Shown in pieces: positions 17,895 to 27,252 of a stretch of DNA of 64,000 bases. The notes beneath the pieces are model-generated. The model saw only the letters and a program-made list of their open reading frames with translations, searched no databases and was not told the DNA's origin. Both the position numbers and the translations under genes were made by a program. This DNA comes from Nostoc indistinguendum CM1-VF10 (GTDB lineage: Bacteria; Cyanobacteriota; Cyanobacteriia; Cyanobacteriales; Nostocaceae), in the NCBI GenBank assembly GCA_019359215.1, contig JAHHHS010000018.1, forward strand, positions 1 to 64,000. The letters run 5' to 3'. Position 1 is the first letter of the stretch, and the number at the start of each line of letters is the position of its first letter.

Positions 17895-18210
17895 GAGAAA
17901 TCTATATGTATCAGGATTTTTGTGAATTGGTATCAGTATGTAGATAGCTTGCTAGCGAAATATATTATTGCAACCCCCCAAACATACCCTGCTGGAAGTA
18001 TTGTTCTACCTAAGTTGGACAATATGCGAACTTTTTGTTGTGTTTCCCGTTGACAACATTTTTTCCCTATACCTAAATTTTCTGGTTCTCTTGTCCAGAC
18101 CTGCTGTTCAATAATTCTTAATGGGAGCGCCATTAATTTCTCAAAGAGGAAATTAATCTGTTAACAGTGACAACTAATTAGTTAACATATATGTGAAAAT
18201 ACTTTAAAAG

Positions 18211-18282
<72 letters not shown>

Positions 18283-18344
18283 AGACCAATAACCATCATA
18301 GCAGACTTATAACCAATTAGCCAGTGCCACGCCTAAAAAACAAG

Positions 18345-20594
18345 TTAAAGGGGGAATTTGATGGTGAAGGTGGTTTGATCGGCTGCACTCTCTACATTAA
18401 TTGAGCCGCCTAAATGTCTGACCATTTTCTGCACTAATGCCAATTCCAGTCCAGTACCGCTATGTTTCCAAGGATCATGTTTAGAAAGGTGATAGAAAGG
18501 CTCAAATATCCGTGATAGTTCTTTGCTGGTAAGCTCTAGCCCAGAATTGCTAATATTAAGCTCTACTGCATCCCCTGTTAGGTGAGCAGAGACTGTGACG
18601 GACTCACCTGCTGGGGTATATTTGCAGACATGGTAGAGTAGTTCGGTGATAATCCTCTCTAAATCGGTGATATCTGTCTCTAAAAGCGGGAGTGCATGAT
18701 CAATACTCAGATTTAACAGCTGTCGTTGGCAGTTGGTGAGTTCTCGAAAAGACTCGACAATGGGGTAAAGCCAGCTTTGTAAGTCAATGGCAATCAAAGT
18801 TGGGGGATCGGGTTCGGCTTCGAGATATGTGAGTGTGAGTAGATCGTTAATTAACTTGCTTTCTCGCGCACACTCATTATGCAGAATCTGCAAGAGTTGT
18901 GGAACTATTTCTATCTCTAATATTTCTGCTGGTGTGAGGACGCTTTCGAGGGTTTGGACTGCAAGGCTGATGCTAGTTATTGGTGTCCGCAGTTCTTGTG
19001 AGAGGTTTTTAAGAAATTGATTTTTGAGGCGATCGCGTTTTTCTAATTCTTTAACCTGTGCTTGGGTTTGTTGGTAAAGTTGAGCTTGACGAATAGCGAT
19101 CGCACATTCATTTGCTACCTGCTGCACTAGCTCGATTTCAAATTCATCAAAGGCCTCTTGTGTCGGTCTTGCCAACCAAATATTTCCCAAAATCCCTTGA
19201 GTATCAAAAATTGGACAAGCCATCTGGGACATAACCAACAAGTTTGGTTGCCATCCAGGCACAATTTCCAAAAACTGCAAAGGTTGTTTTTGCAACAGCG
19301 ATACATAAACTTCAAGACGGTCTGCAATCTGCCTAGTCAATCCTTTACACTGGGGTAGGTTCGTGCTGTACTCGTAAGTAATAGTAACCAAGGTTTGACA
19401 GGTGCTATAGAGTTCAATTTGGCAACGATCAAGGTTTAGTAACTCTGCTAATTCCTGCGTGAGTGTCTGCAACACCTGACTTTCATCGAGACTGTCGCGG
19501 ATTTGTTCTGTTATCCGTCGCACCAAGGCTTCAAACTTTCGCACCTGCTGCAACTGATTTTTATGCTTCTGTTTTTGCAATTCTAACTTTGCTTTGAGAT
19601 CCTTGAACTGCTGACGAAGTTCTGCCTGTCCGATAGCAATGCCGATTTGAGTTGCCAATTGAAGAGTCAAGTCAGTTTCTGTTTGCTGCCATTGACGTGA
19701 TTGGCGGCAATGCTGGGCAATCAATAGCCCCCACATATCTTGCTCTTTGAAAATCGGCACCACTATATTGGCTCTCACCTGCAAAGATGCAAGAAAATCT
19801 ATATGGCAAGGATGCAACCCGGCTGTATAAATATCTTCGACAACTTGAATGCAACCTCGCCCATAGTGTTCTCGATGTTTGCCACCCAAGCAGGGATCGG
19901 TGATGTTTTTTCCCAACAGTGGAGCGCTAGCAGCCACAGTTGATTCGGCAATTATTACCCCACTGTCATCAGCCTCGAAGCGATAAATGAGGACGCGATC
20001 GCAATTCAAAAACTGTCGCAGTTCAATTGTTGTCTGATGCAGAATTGTCTCTAATTCTACAGATTGGTGAATCCGTCCGGCGATCGCTTCTACCAGTTGC
20101 CCTCGTTCAAGCTGGAGTCCCACTGCTTCTTGGGCTTGCTTCACAGGAGTGATATTACTACTAGTACCAATCAATCGATAAATCCGGGAGTTAGCATCCC
20201 TGAGTGGCGTCAGAGTCGTACTCCACCAAGTAGGAATTCCCTGGAATTGCAAACATTGTTCATAAGAAATAGTTTTGCCGAACAGCACACATTCAGCATA
20301 ATGTTGACGCACCTTAGCAGCATCGACGGGAGAGAGAATATCTTCTGGTTTTTTGCCCCGAAGATCACCTGAGCGAATGCCTATCCACCGTTCATGAGTG
20401 GGATTAAGTGCCACATATTGAAAATCTCCGTCCTCCAGAACATCAACTACAAATATTGATGCCTGCACAGAATCGTAGATACTCAGTAGAAACTGCTCAC
20501 TACTGCTTTTATCATCTACTTCTGTGCCGAAGATAATCTGGGGAGGCGATAATTTTCTCAACTCCATAGTTGATTCTGCTGGATTTTTATTCAT
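18345..20594 (-). CDS. PAS-GAF-GAF sensor histidine-kinase homologue with degenerate catalytic boxes
   Basis: A 749-residue cytoplasmic sensor. Domains by position: PAS at about 35-150 (YVALNPTHERWIG, LIGTSSNIT), first GAF at about 165-325, a coiled linker, second GAF at about 355-505, HisKA-like helices at 520-590 and an ATPase-like domain at 600-749. The first GAF has cyanobacteriochrome features: DPCLGG (Cys235), AGLHPCHIDFL (Cys263-His264), VRANIVVPIF and MWGLLIAQHC. The kinase core is altered. The H-box reads FLKNLSQELRTPI, with Gln533 (CAA) where the phosphorylated His should be. The N-box reads ELLYHVCKYTP, lacking both Asn. The G1 box reads ISNSGLEL instead of DTGxGI. The G2 GTGLEL and the F-box IFEPFYHL remain. 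It may be a pseudokinase or a signalling partner. No response regulator gene is adjacent. Confidence 0.85.
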   Translation of the reverse strand: MNKNPAESTMELRKLSPPQIIFGTEVDDKSSSEQFLLSIYDSVQASIFVVDVLEDGDFQYVALNPTHERWIGIRSGDLRGKKPEDILSPVDAAKVRQHYAECVLFGKTISYEQCLQFQGIPTWWSTTLTPLRDANSRIYRLIGTSSNITPVKQAQEAVGLQLERGQLVEAIAGRIHQSVELETILHQTTIELRQFLNCDRVLIYRFEADDSGVIIAESTVAASAPLLGKNITDPCLGGKHREHYGRGCIQVVEDIYTAGLHPCHIDFLASLQVRANIVVPIFKEQDMWGLLIAQHCRQSRQWQQTETDLTLQLATQIGIAIGQAELRQQFKDLKAKLELQKQKHKNQLQQVRKFEALVRRITEQIRDSLDESQVLQTLTQELAELLNLDRCQIELYSTCQTLVTITYEYSTNLPQCKGLTRQIADRLEVYVSLLQKQPLQFLEIVPGWQPNLLVMSQMACPIFDTQGILGNIWLARPTQEAFDEFEIELVQQVANECAIAIRQAQLYQQTQAQVKELEKRDRLKNQFLKNLSQELRTPITSISLAVQTLESVLTPAEILEIEIVPQLLQILHNECARESKLINDLLTLTYLEAEPDPPTLIAIDLQSWLYPIVESFRELTNCQRQLLNLSIDHALPLLETDITDLERIITELLYHVCKYTPAGESVTVSAHLTGDAVELNISNSGLELTSKELSRIFEPFYHLSKHDPWKHSGTGLELALVQKMVRHLGGSINVESAADQTTFTIKFPL

Positions 20595-20936
20595 GCGAGA
20601 GTCCCTGTCTGGTATTACTGACTCTTTTAGGCGCTCTCTTGTCGCTATGCTTGTAGTAGATGCACTTTAGCGCCTATAGCAAAGTATTGTCAGCTGTTGC
20701 TCATCGAAATTTGAATCTTTCTCTACTTCTTGTCAGAAATCTAGGAAAGCTAATAGGAGTCAGCTTAACAAATCCTGCTTTTTGAAGGCGAAAATACATT
20801 TGCAGGTTAAGGCAAATTTAATGATTTTTGAACGGTTTTTCAAGATTCTTGCATATATCTAGGTGCAATCACCAAGTTATGCCAATTAAATTTACAATTC
20901 TTAATAAACTTATTGGTGTGGGTAGGGAATGGAAAC
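20595..20936. other. Spacer upstream of the sensor gene
   Basis: A 342-bp spacer between two minus-strand genes. It is AT-rich and holds no ORF, hairpin or repeat that I can support. It must carry the sensor gene promoter. Confidence 0.4.
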
Positions 20937-21503
20937 TCACGCTCGCAATTTATGAGCATTCATTCCGGTGAGGATACCAACTAACAGCCAAGTGATAGCT
21001 AATCCCATAACTTCACCGAAGAATAACTGTGTCAGATGGCGTAAGATTATCCCAAAAGCAGAACCCACGGGGAGAGCAACAGCCCAACTTGCCGAAGAAA
21101 CAAATATCCATCGCCACGCCACAGACTGGGGAATTGCTAACCATTGTGCTAATCCGATCCCGAAGCCGCCAAGCGCCCCATAAATCGCCCCAGACAGGAT
21201 TCTCAAGGGAAGAATTTGAGTGCTAGGTACAATCCAACCCACCGCACCAATACCGATAACGGTGATAATACTCCAACCCAAAAGACTTGACAAAATCCAC
21301 CTGATACAAAATACAGGTTCTTTGAGAAGACAACCTTGAGGAAGTGCGATCGCAATTGAGCCAATAGCCACCTCTACTACCCCAATATCTGGCTTCTCGC
21401 CAACTTCAATAAAGAATAAACTTAATAAAAACCCGCCAAAAGTAGCAAAAGTCCACAGCGATGTAAAGGTAAATATAATATTTCCAGGCGCGAATGGCAT
21501 CAA
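20937..21503 (-). CDS. Integral membrane protein, function unknown
   Basis: A 188-residue protein with about five predicted transmembrane helices and glycine-rich segments (LSGAIYGALGGFGIGLAQWL, WAVALPVGSAFGIILRHLTQ). The alternation of GxxGxG stretches and Trp resembles small cyanobacterial membrane proteins of unknown role. Its ATG overlaps the stop of the upstream GHL10 gene (ATGA at 21500-21503), so it is translationally coupled to it. A second ATG follows directly (MMPFAPG). No function can be assigned. Confidence 0.75.
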   Translation of the reverse strand: MMPFAPGNIIFTFTSLWTFATFGGFLLSLFFIEVGEKPDIGVVEVAIGSIAIALPQGCLLKEPVFCIRWILSSLLGWSIITVIGIGAVGWIVPSTQILPLRILSGAIYGALGGFGIGLAQWLAIPQSVAWRWIFVSSASWAVALPVGSAFGIILRHLTQLFFGEVMGLAITWLLVGILTGMNAHKLRA

Positions 21504-22738
21504 AGTTTCTTTGGTTTTAATAGTCTGACAGTTCTAGCATTAAACATCTCAAGAAAAGCTTTGCGTCGCTGTTGGGGTGATTCCGGTACAATGTAACCCC
21601 AGAGACTCTCCCAGTAGAAAAAGGAGATACCGTCAAAATTGCGATCGCGCACTAGTTGAACTTGTTCTCTAATTTGTGCGATTTTCACAGGATTATGCAT
21701 CGTTCCCGTTGATATGCCAATGCCTACAGGAATTAGACTTTGAGTCAATTTTATAGATGGAAGTTCTAGTTGAGCGATAAAAGAGTTTTTTTCATTCCGA
21801 TATACCTGCAAAATTAACTCATCAACTAAACCTTTTTTTACCCAATTTTCCCAATCTTGCAAATAGTATTTGTAGGCAAAAGCTTGATAATTAGGAGACA
21901 GAGATATTTTAACTTTGGGCTTAACTGCCTTCACAGCTTGATAGATTTCTGCCATGAAATCAGTAATTTTATCTGCCCGCCAACGCATCCATTCTGAGTT
22001 AAAAGGATCAGTTGGGGGACTTTTGCCTTGATGCTCTTGCTGGTAGAGTTCTATAGTGAAGTGATCATAGCCAAACTGTACAGGCATCCCAAAATGATCA
22101 TCAAGCTGAATCCCATCCACATTGTAATCTCTGACTACTTCTAAAATTAGCTCTTGCATAAACTCTTGCACTTGTGGATGTAAGGGATTCAGCCAAGCTA
22201 ACTTACTTAGTAAAATATTATCAAATTCTTCTGGTGGGGCATCTTGGGTAGACTTTATACCTTCTTGCCCAATTGTCAGCCAGTCGGGATAACGCATTGC
22301 TAATTGTGAATAATGCGGTGTCATAAACCCGTATTCAAACCAAGGGATCACTCTCAAATCTTTATTCTTAGCAAGTGTTACTATCTTTGTTAAAACATCC
22401 TGTCCACCGTGCATGAAGTTGAGCAAAGGTTGAGTTTCCGAACCTGTAGTCATTTTAGCTACAGCACTCTTATAAAAAGTATGTCCTCTGTTCCAAACTA
22501 CAGGATAAATTGTATTAAAGTTGAGAGCCGATAATTGGCTTATAGCACGGTTAATACCCCAAGGGACAAATAGTACACCACTAGCAACATTAGTGATCCA
22601 AACGCCGCGAATTTCTGTAGTTAAAACACGTGTTTTTTGGGAATAAACTGGTGCTGAAGAGGGTGAAAAAACTGTTAAGGCAACTACTAATCCCAAACAC
22701 AGCAAGTAAGAAACACAACGGCGAGCAACCCGATTCAT
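21500..22738 (-). CDS. GHL10 family (DUF187) secreted glycoside hydrolase-like protein
   Basis: A 412-residue protein with a signal peptide (MNRVARRCVSYLLCLGLVV, FSPSSAPVYSQ). The catalytic-type barrel starts with EIRGVWITNVASGVLF and continues with FNTIYPVVWNRGHTFY, LAWLNPLHPQVQEFM, DYNVDGIQLDDHFGMP, ISLSPNYQAFAYKYYLQDW and FDGISFFYWESL. This is the glycosyl hydrolase-like 10 (DUF187) family found on bacterial surfaces and thought to act on polysaccharide or peptidoglycan. The ATG at 22738 puts the signal peptide at the N-terminus; a longer frame back to 22936 looks non-coding. The last 4 bases overlap the membrane protein gene, forming a two-gene operon. Confidence 0.88.
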   Translation of the reverse strand: MNRVARRCVSYLLCLGLVVALTVFSPSSAPVYSQKTRVLTTEIRGVWITNVASGVLFVPWGINRAISQLSALNFNTIYPVVWNRGHTFYKSAVAKMTTGSETQPLLNFMHGGQDVLTKIVTLAKNKDLRVIPWFEYGFMTPHYSQLAMRYPDWLTIGQEGIKSTQDAPPEEFDNILLSKLAWLNPLHPQVQEFMQELILEVVRDYNVDGIQLDDHFGMPVQFGYDHFTIELYQQEHQGKSPPTDPFNSEWMRWRADKITDFMAEIYQAVKAVKPKVKISLSPNYQAFAYKYYLQDWENWVKKGLVDELILQVYRNEKNSFIAQLELPSIKLTQSLIPVGIGISTGTMHNPVKIAQIREQVQLVRDRNFDGISFFYWESLWGYIVPESPQQRRKAFLEMFNARTVRLLKPKKL

Positions 22739-23071
22739 TTGTAAGCGTGACCTAGTGCGATCGGAATATATATAACTACAAAATAAATTTGTAATCCTCC
22801 GGAGTATGTAAAATAATAATGATTTTATGTTAAAATACAAATTAATAAATGTAGCTAAGTAAACAATTTTAGTTATTTTTAATTCTGTTACAAACAAGAG
22901 ACCATAGTGTGCGTGGTTTACCCAATTTAGACGCATCCCTCGAATTCTGGTTCCCCGTCAGAGACTAAAAATGCAGGTAGTGAGACTCTGCCTTTATATT
23001 AACTTGAAGCAGAGTTTCTTACTAATGCATTCCCTGGCTATGCCAGGGAACAAGAGCAACTTTGTGGAAAA
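22739..23071. other. Spacer between GHL10 gene and glcD
   Basis: A 333-bp spacer containing the GHL10 promoter region and, at its far end, the hairpin that follows glcD. An open frame continuous with the GHL10 gene crosses part of it (to 22936) but is AT-rich and not protein-like. Confidence 0.45.
23030..23050 (-). terminator. Hairpin after glcD
   Basis: TTCCCTGGC (23030-23038), loop TAT, GCCAGGGAA (23042-23050): a 9-bp perfect stem that starts 21 bases beyond the glcD stop. No clear T run follows, so it may be a repeat hairpin rather than a classic terminator. Confidence 0.55.
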
Positions 23072-24544
23072 TTAAAATCTTTCCACCCCTTCAAATTGCT
23101 TAATAGCCGATGCATTTGCTGCTTCACCACAAGTCCGTGGTGTAGGGAATATCTTTTCAGGATTTGCTAACCCTTTAGGATTAAAAACTTGCCGCACCCA
23201 TTGCATAGTTTCTAAATCAACTTCGCTAAACATCTGTGGCATATAGCACTTTTTCTCTGCACCGATGCCATGTTCACCCGAAATACTACCACCAACTTGC
23301 ACACAAAGTTTAAGAATTTTCCCACCCATTTCTTCTACTTGTTCCAATGCTCCATGCACAGAATTATCATAAAGAATTAGGGGATGAAGATTGCCATCGC
23401 CAGCATGAAATACATTAGCAACCCGATAACCGTATTGTTCACTTAATGTCTTAATCTCGTGCAAAACATAAGGCAACTGAGTCCGAGGAATTACACCATC
23501 TTGTACATAATAATCTGGGCTTAAATGTCCAGCAGCAGCAAAAGCTGCTTTGCGTCCTTTCCATAATTTCAATCTGGTTTCTGGGTCAGTAGCAGAAGTG
23601 ACATTCCGTGCCCCATTCTTTTTACAAATTTCAATAACTCGCTGCTTATTTCCTGCAACTTCCACTTCTAAACCGTCAATTTCTATTAGCAAAATGGCAG
23701 TAGCATCGCGGGGATAACAATTAGTTGCTACAACATCTTCAACAGCATTGATGCTGAAGTTATCCATCATTTCCATACCACCAGGAATAATTCCGGCGCT
23801 GATGATGTCAGAAACAGTTGCCCCAGCTGCTTCAATGCTAGTAAAATCTGCCAACAGGACACAAATTGATTCTGCACTTTTGAGAATTCGCAAAGTAATT
23901 TCTGTGGCAATTCCTAATGTACCTTCGGAACCAACAAAAACACCTGTTAAATCATAACCAGGCATTTCTGGAATTTGTCCGCCTATATCGATAATCTCCC
24001 CTTCTGGCGTGACAATTTTTAATCCTAAAACGTGGTTAGTAGTAACACCGTATTTGAGACAATGTACGCCACCAGAATTTTCGGCAATATTGCCCCCAAT
24101 AGAGCAGATAATTTGACTGGAAGGATCAGGAGCGTAGTAAAAACCAGCACCACTTACAGCTTGCGTTACCCAACTATTAATCACCCCTGGTTGTACAATT
24201 GTCCGTTGATTTTCTAAATCAATGCTGAGGATTTGCCGCATTAAGGAAGTGACAATTAAAACGGAGTCTTTTAGTGGTAAAGCGCCACCAGATAGACCAG
24301 TACCAGAACCGCGTGCTATAAAGGGGATAGAGTATTGATTGCATATCTTCACAACTTCTGCACCTTGTTCTGTAGTTCTGGGTAACACCACCACAGCCGG
24401 ACGTTGGCGATAACCAGTTAAACCATCGCATTCATAGGTAATGAGTTCTTCTCGGCGTTGCACTACACCATTTTTGCCAAGGACGGCCTCGAATGCTTTG
24501 AGAATGGGTTTCCAGTTGCGTTGTTTTTTATCTTGGGTAAGCAT
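23072..24544 (-). CDS. glcD: Glycolate dehydrogenase subunit GlcD (FAD-linked oxidase)
   Basis: A 490-residue member of the FAD-binding 4 / FAD-oxidase C family. Motifs: CDGLTGYRQRPAVVVLPRT, FIARGSGTGLSGGALP for the FAD pyrophosphate, DPSSQIICSIGGNIAENSGG, VGSEGTLGIATEITL and the C-terminal GSISGEHGIGAEK. The order and length match cyanobacterial glycolate dehydrogenase, which oxidises glycolate to glyoxylate in photorespiration. D-lactate dehydrogenase is a related alternative and overlapping activity is known in the family. No glcE or glcF is adjacent. The ATG at 24544 gives a family-standard N-terminus. Confidence 0.88.
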   Translation of the reverse strand: MLTQDKKQRNWKPILKAFEAVLGKNGVVQRREELITYECDGLTGYRQRPAVVVLPRTTEQGAEVVKICNQYSIPFIARGSGTGLSGGALPLKDSVLIVTSLMRQILSIDLENQRTIVQPGVINSWVTQAVSGAGFYYAPDPSSQIICSIGGNIAENSGGVHCLKYGVTTNHVLGLKIVTPEGEIIDIGGQIPEMPGYDLTGVFVGSEGTLGIATEITLRILKSAESICVLLADFTSIEAAGATVSDIISAGIIPGGMEMMDNFSINAVEDVVATNCYPRDATAILLIEIDGLEVEVAGNKQRVIEICKKNGARNVTSATDPETRLKLWKGRKAAFAAAGHLSPDYYVQDGVIPRTQLPYVLHEIKTLSEQYGYRVANVFHAGDGNLHPLILYDNSVHGALEQVEEMGGKILKLCVQVGGSISGEHGIGAEKKCYMPQMFSEVDLETMQWVRQVFNPKGLANPEKIFPTPRTCGEAANASAIKQFEGVERF

Positions 24545-24730
24545 AGTTTTTAAAGTTCAAGGTAGATGTTGCAGGCTGGTTAGTATAGCTGTAATTACTA
24601 TTGTTGCAAGAATAGCAGTCAAAAGTGAGTAAAAGCGATCGCATAATTAGGCTAAGATTGCGATCGCATGATTTAACTATAGATACAGTATAGGTTCTCC
24701 ATTTCATCCAAGAATACCAATTTGTCTGGC

Positions 24731-26242
24731 TTATTTATCTCTCCAATATCCTTTTACTTCAGTTCCATCCTTACGACGATAACCTTCGATATATATTTTA
24801 CCGCTAGAGTTACTTAATGAATTACTACCCCAAAAGTTTATATTATTTTGTTGTTTATTTACTTGTTTAATTCCCTCTCGTTTTGGTTCCTCTCTTCTGG
24901 AATGTTCTTCTGTTTGTCTATGTTTCTCTTCTCTTAATTGTTGCTCTTTTTTGAGACGTTCTTCTTTTTGTCTTTCTAGCCTCAAGCGTTCTTCTCGAAG
25001 GCGGAGTCTTTCTTTTGCACGTTCTTGTTTCCTCCGTTCTTCTTCATTACGTTTCCAATCTTTCAAAAAGCGATACCAATCATCTAGAGACATCTGAAGA
25101 TTTCTAGCAGGAGCTTGACAAGTTTCCCATTGAAAACTATAAGCTTCATTTTCAAAGGGACTATTAACCTGATTAGCTAAAGGCTGGTTAGGTTTATGAA
25201 TATTTTCTTTAGCTTTTTCAAGAAGAAACTTTGGTAGAGAAGATACAGACTCTGGCTCAGGCTGCTTATTACCAAAAAGTGCTTGAAAAAAGTTAGGTTT
25301 TGAAACTTTGGGAATAGCATCTTCCATAATCCAAAGTTTGACTGTCTTATCCCAGCTACTGCTAGCAATTACTTGATTATTAAAACAAAAATTAACTGAG
25401 CTAATTCCCGCAGTATGGGCATGAAATGAAGATATTAATGTTCCATTCTTCAAATCCCATATTTTTATATAGCCATTATCTCCACCACTGATTAAAAATT
25501 GGCTGTTAGAACTAAAGGTTAAACTACGTACGCTACATGAATAACCATGAATAGTACATTTTGATAATCCTGTTTGTATGTCCCACAGAATAATGTCTCC
25601 ATCATCATCACAACTTGCTAGGGTTTTCCCATCTGGGCTAAAAGCAACCATACGAACATCATTTGAGTGAGCAGCAAAAGAAGAAACTTCTTCCCAAGTA
25701 CCAATTTTCCATATTTTGACATTGCGATCGCAACCACCGCTTGCAATCAAAGTACTATCAGGATTGATTGCTATAGACTGTACATAACCTGAATGTCCTC
25801 TCAGCGTTTGAATTTCTTTTCTGTCTTTCAAACTAAAAATTTTAATCGTACTATCATCACTTCCACTTACAAGAAAGTCGTAGATTGGGACTACTGCAAC
25901 TATTGTCACTGATTTGCTGTGGGTATTAAAAGCCTGTAACTCTTCACATATGTTTAAATCCCAAACTCTGATAATAGCATCGTCACCACCGCTTATGAGA
26001 GCATCTCCTGTAGTAGTAAAAGCTATGGAACGAACAGAATTTGTATGTTTGAATTGGTAATTAAAAAGTTGACCGTCATTCAAATCCCATAATCTGATTA
26101 TGCTGTCGTCACTCCCACAAGCAAGAATCTGGCGGCTTAAATTTACACAGGTAGAGCGTACACCCCCAAACCAACTAGAGTCTCCATTAAATATGTGAAC
26201 CTGATGCCATACTTGCCCCATACGTTTCCCTAAAGCCTCCAT
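24731..26242 (-). CDS. Seven-bladed WD40 repeat protein with charged coiled-coil tail
   Basis: A 503-residue protein. Seven WD-type repeats fill about residues 20-300, each ending in a variant of SGGDDxxIRVWDL (for example CGSDDSIIRLWDL, SGGDDAIIRVWDL, SSSWDKTVKLWIM). A disordered region follows, then a segment of about 90 residues made of Glu, Lys and Arg (RKQERAKERLRLREERLRLE type) forming a coiled coil. The C-terminus reads EGYRRKDGTEVKGYWRDK, a short motif found at the ends of many bacterial proteins. It probably acts as a scaffold. There is no kinase, caspase or NB-ARC domain of the kind often fused to WD40 in Nostoc. It stands alone. Confidence 0.85.
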   Translation of the reverse strand: MEALGKRMGQVWHQVHIFNGDSSWFGGVRSTCVNLSRQILACGSDDSIIRLWDLNDGQLFNYQFKHTNSVRSIAFTTTGDALISGGDDAIIRVWDLNICEELQAFNTHSKSVTIVAVVPIYDFLVSGSDDSTIKIFSLKDRKEIQTLRGHSGYVQSIAINPDSTLIASGGCDRNVKIWKIGTWEEVSSFAAHSNDVRMVAFSPDGKTLASCDDDGDIILWDIQTGLSKCTIHGYSCSVRSLTFSSNSQFLISGGDNGYIKIWDLKNGTLISSFHAHTAGISSVNFCFNNQVIASSSWDKTVKLWIMEDAIPKVSKPNFFQALFGNKQPEPESVSSLPKFLLEKAKENIHKPNQPLANQVNSPFENEAYSFQWETCQAPARNLQMSLDDWYRFLKDWKRNEEERRKQERAKERLRLREERLRLERQKEERLKKEQQLREEKHRQTEEHSRREEPKREGIKQVNKQQNNINFWGSNSLSNSSGKIYIEGYRRKDGTEVKGYWRDK

Positions 26243-26407
26243 AACTTTGTTGTATTATTAGAATTCCCTAAATTTCCAATAAACTTAACGTAGCGAATGC
26301 AAAACCTGTAGAAAGCAATGGAGAGCTTTAGATTAGGGTGAATTAGTTTTAGGTTTTTAATTACAGGCAGCAAACAAGTACGGCAATGAAATCTCTATCT
26401 TTCATTA

Positions 26408-26441
26408 ATCAACTAACCTAGAAAATCAACTAACCTAGAAA
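26408..26441. repeat. 17-bp tandem duplication
   Basis: ATCAACTAACCTAGAAA at 26408-26424 is repeated without gap and identical at 26425-26441, 28 bases before the Uma2 start codon. It could be simple slippage or a regulator site. Confidence 0.65.
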
Positions 26442-26468
26442 TAACGCTCTCAAATACTGGATAAAATC

Positions 26469-27197
26469 ATGGTTCAGCAAGTTCTAATCAATGATGATGA
26501 TTACTATGTGCCAGATGCCAACCAGCTAACCACTGAAGATGATACACCTGTGGACAATTTTGCTTCTGAAAAACAACAACGTCTTTTAGTTGGCTCTCTT
26601 TACAGTACTCTACAGCAGCAGACTTTTTTAGCAGCAGCTAATGTCGGTATTTACCATACAGACGGTCAACCCGCAATTGTTCCTGACGTTTTTCTCAGCT
26701 TAGATGTGCAAGTGCCTCAAAATTGGTGGGAAAAACAAAATCGTTGTTATATGGTTTGGCGTTTTGGCAAACCTCCAGAAGTTGTCCTCGAAATTGTCTC
26801 TAATAAAGAGGGCGATGAACTTGGCAAAAAGCTGAAAATTTATGAACAAATGCGGGCTAGTTACTACATCGTATATGACCAGAATCAGCAATTAGGAGAA
26901 AAAGTACTGCGCGTTTATGAACTTAGAGGAAGACGCTACTTTGAAACTTCCGAAAATTGGTTAGAACAAGTTGGTTTAGGTGTAACTTTGTGGGAAGGTA
27001 AATTTGAAGATAGACAAGATACTTGGTTACGCTGGTGCTACCAAGATGGTAATGTTTTATCGACTGGAGATGAACGCGCCGAACAAGAACGACAACGTGC
27101 CGAACAGGAACGAGAACGCGCCGAACAAGCAGAGCAACGTACCCAATTACTAGCAGATAGGCTACGGGCTATGGGCGTAGATCCCGACACTCTATAG
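26469..27197 (+). CDS. Uma2 family (DUF820) PD-(D/E)XK protein with C-terminal repeats
   Basis: A 242-residue Uma2 family protein, a restriction-endonuclease-like fold greatly expanded in cyanobacteria and of unsettled function. Core motifs are IVPDVFLSLDV with the metal-binding Asp, PPEVVLEIVSNKEGDELGKKLKIYEQ with the Glu and Lys, and YYIVYD. After residue 200 the chain repeats ERAEQERQRAEQERERAEQ, a short charged coiled coil common at the end of this subfamily, then LLADRLRAMGVDPDTL. The ATG at 26469 begins the frame. A tandem 17-bp repeat precedes it. It is divergent from the WD40 gene. Confidence 0.9.
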   Translation: MVQQVLINDDDYYVPDANQLTTEDDTPVDNFASEKQQRLLVGSLYSTLQQQTFLAAANVGIYHTDGQPAIVPDVFLSLDVQVPQNWWEKQNRCYMVWRFGKPPEVVLEIVSNKEGDELGKKLKIYEQMRASYYIVYDQNQQLGEKVLRVYELRGRRYFETSENWLEQVGLGVTLWEGKFEDRQDTWLRWCYQDGNVLSTGDERAEQERQRAEQERERAEQAEQRTQLLADRLRAMGVDPDTL

Positions 27198-27252
27198 GAT
27201 ACTTGCTGTAAAGACGCAAAAAACTTTGCGCCTTTGGATGAGTTTATAATTC

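Larger units (their letters stand above)
17099..18210. other. Repeat-rich intergenic region
   Basis: About 1.1 kb with no credible gene. It holds at least three near-perfect hairpins (listed separately), a purine-rich GCAGGGGAAGCAGGGG segment near 17487-17505 and repeat debris of TGCAGAGGGCACATCAGAG type. A 66-codon frame at 17933-18133 on the minus strand has no homology I recognise and is not called. Confidence 0.6.

Noticed and set aside
17933..18133. 66-codon frame on the minus strand
   Set aside because: No homology seen, lies in repeat-rich DNA next to the tRNA gene.
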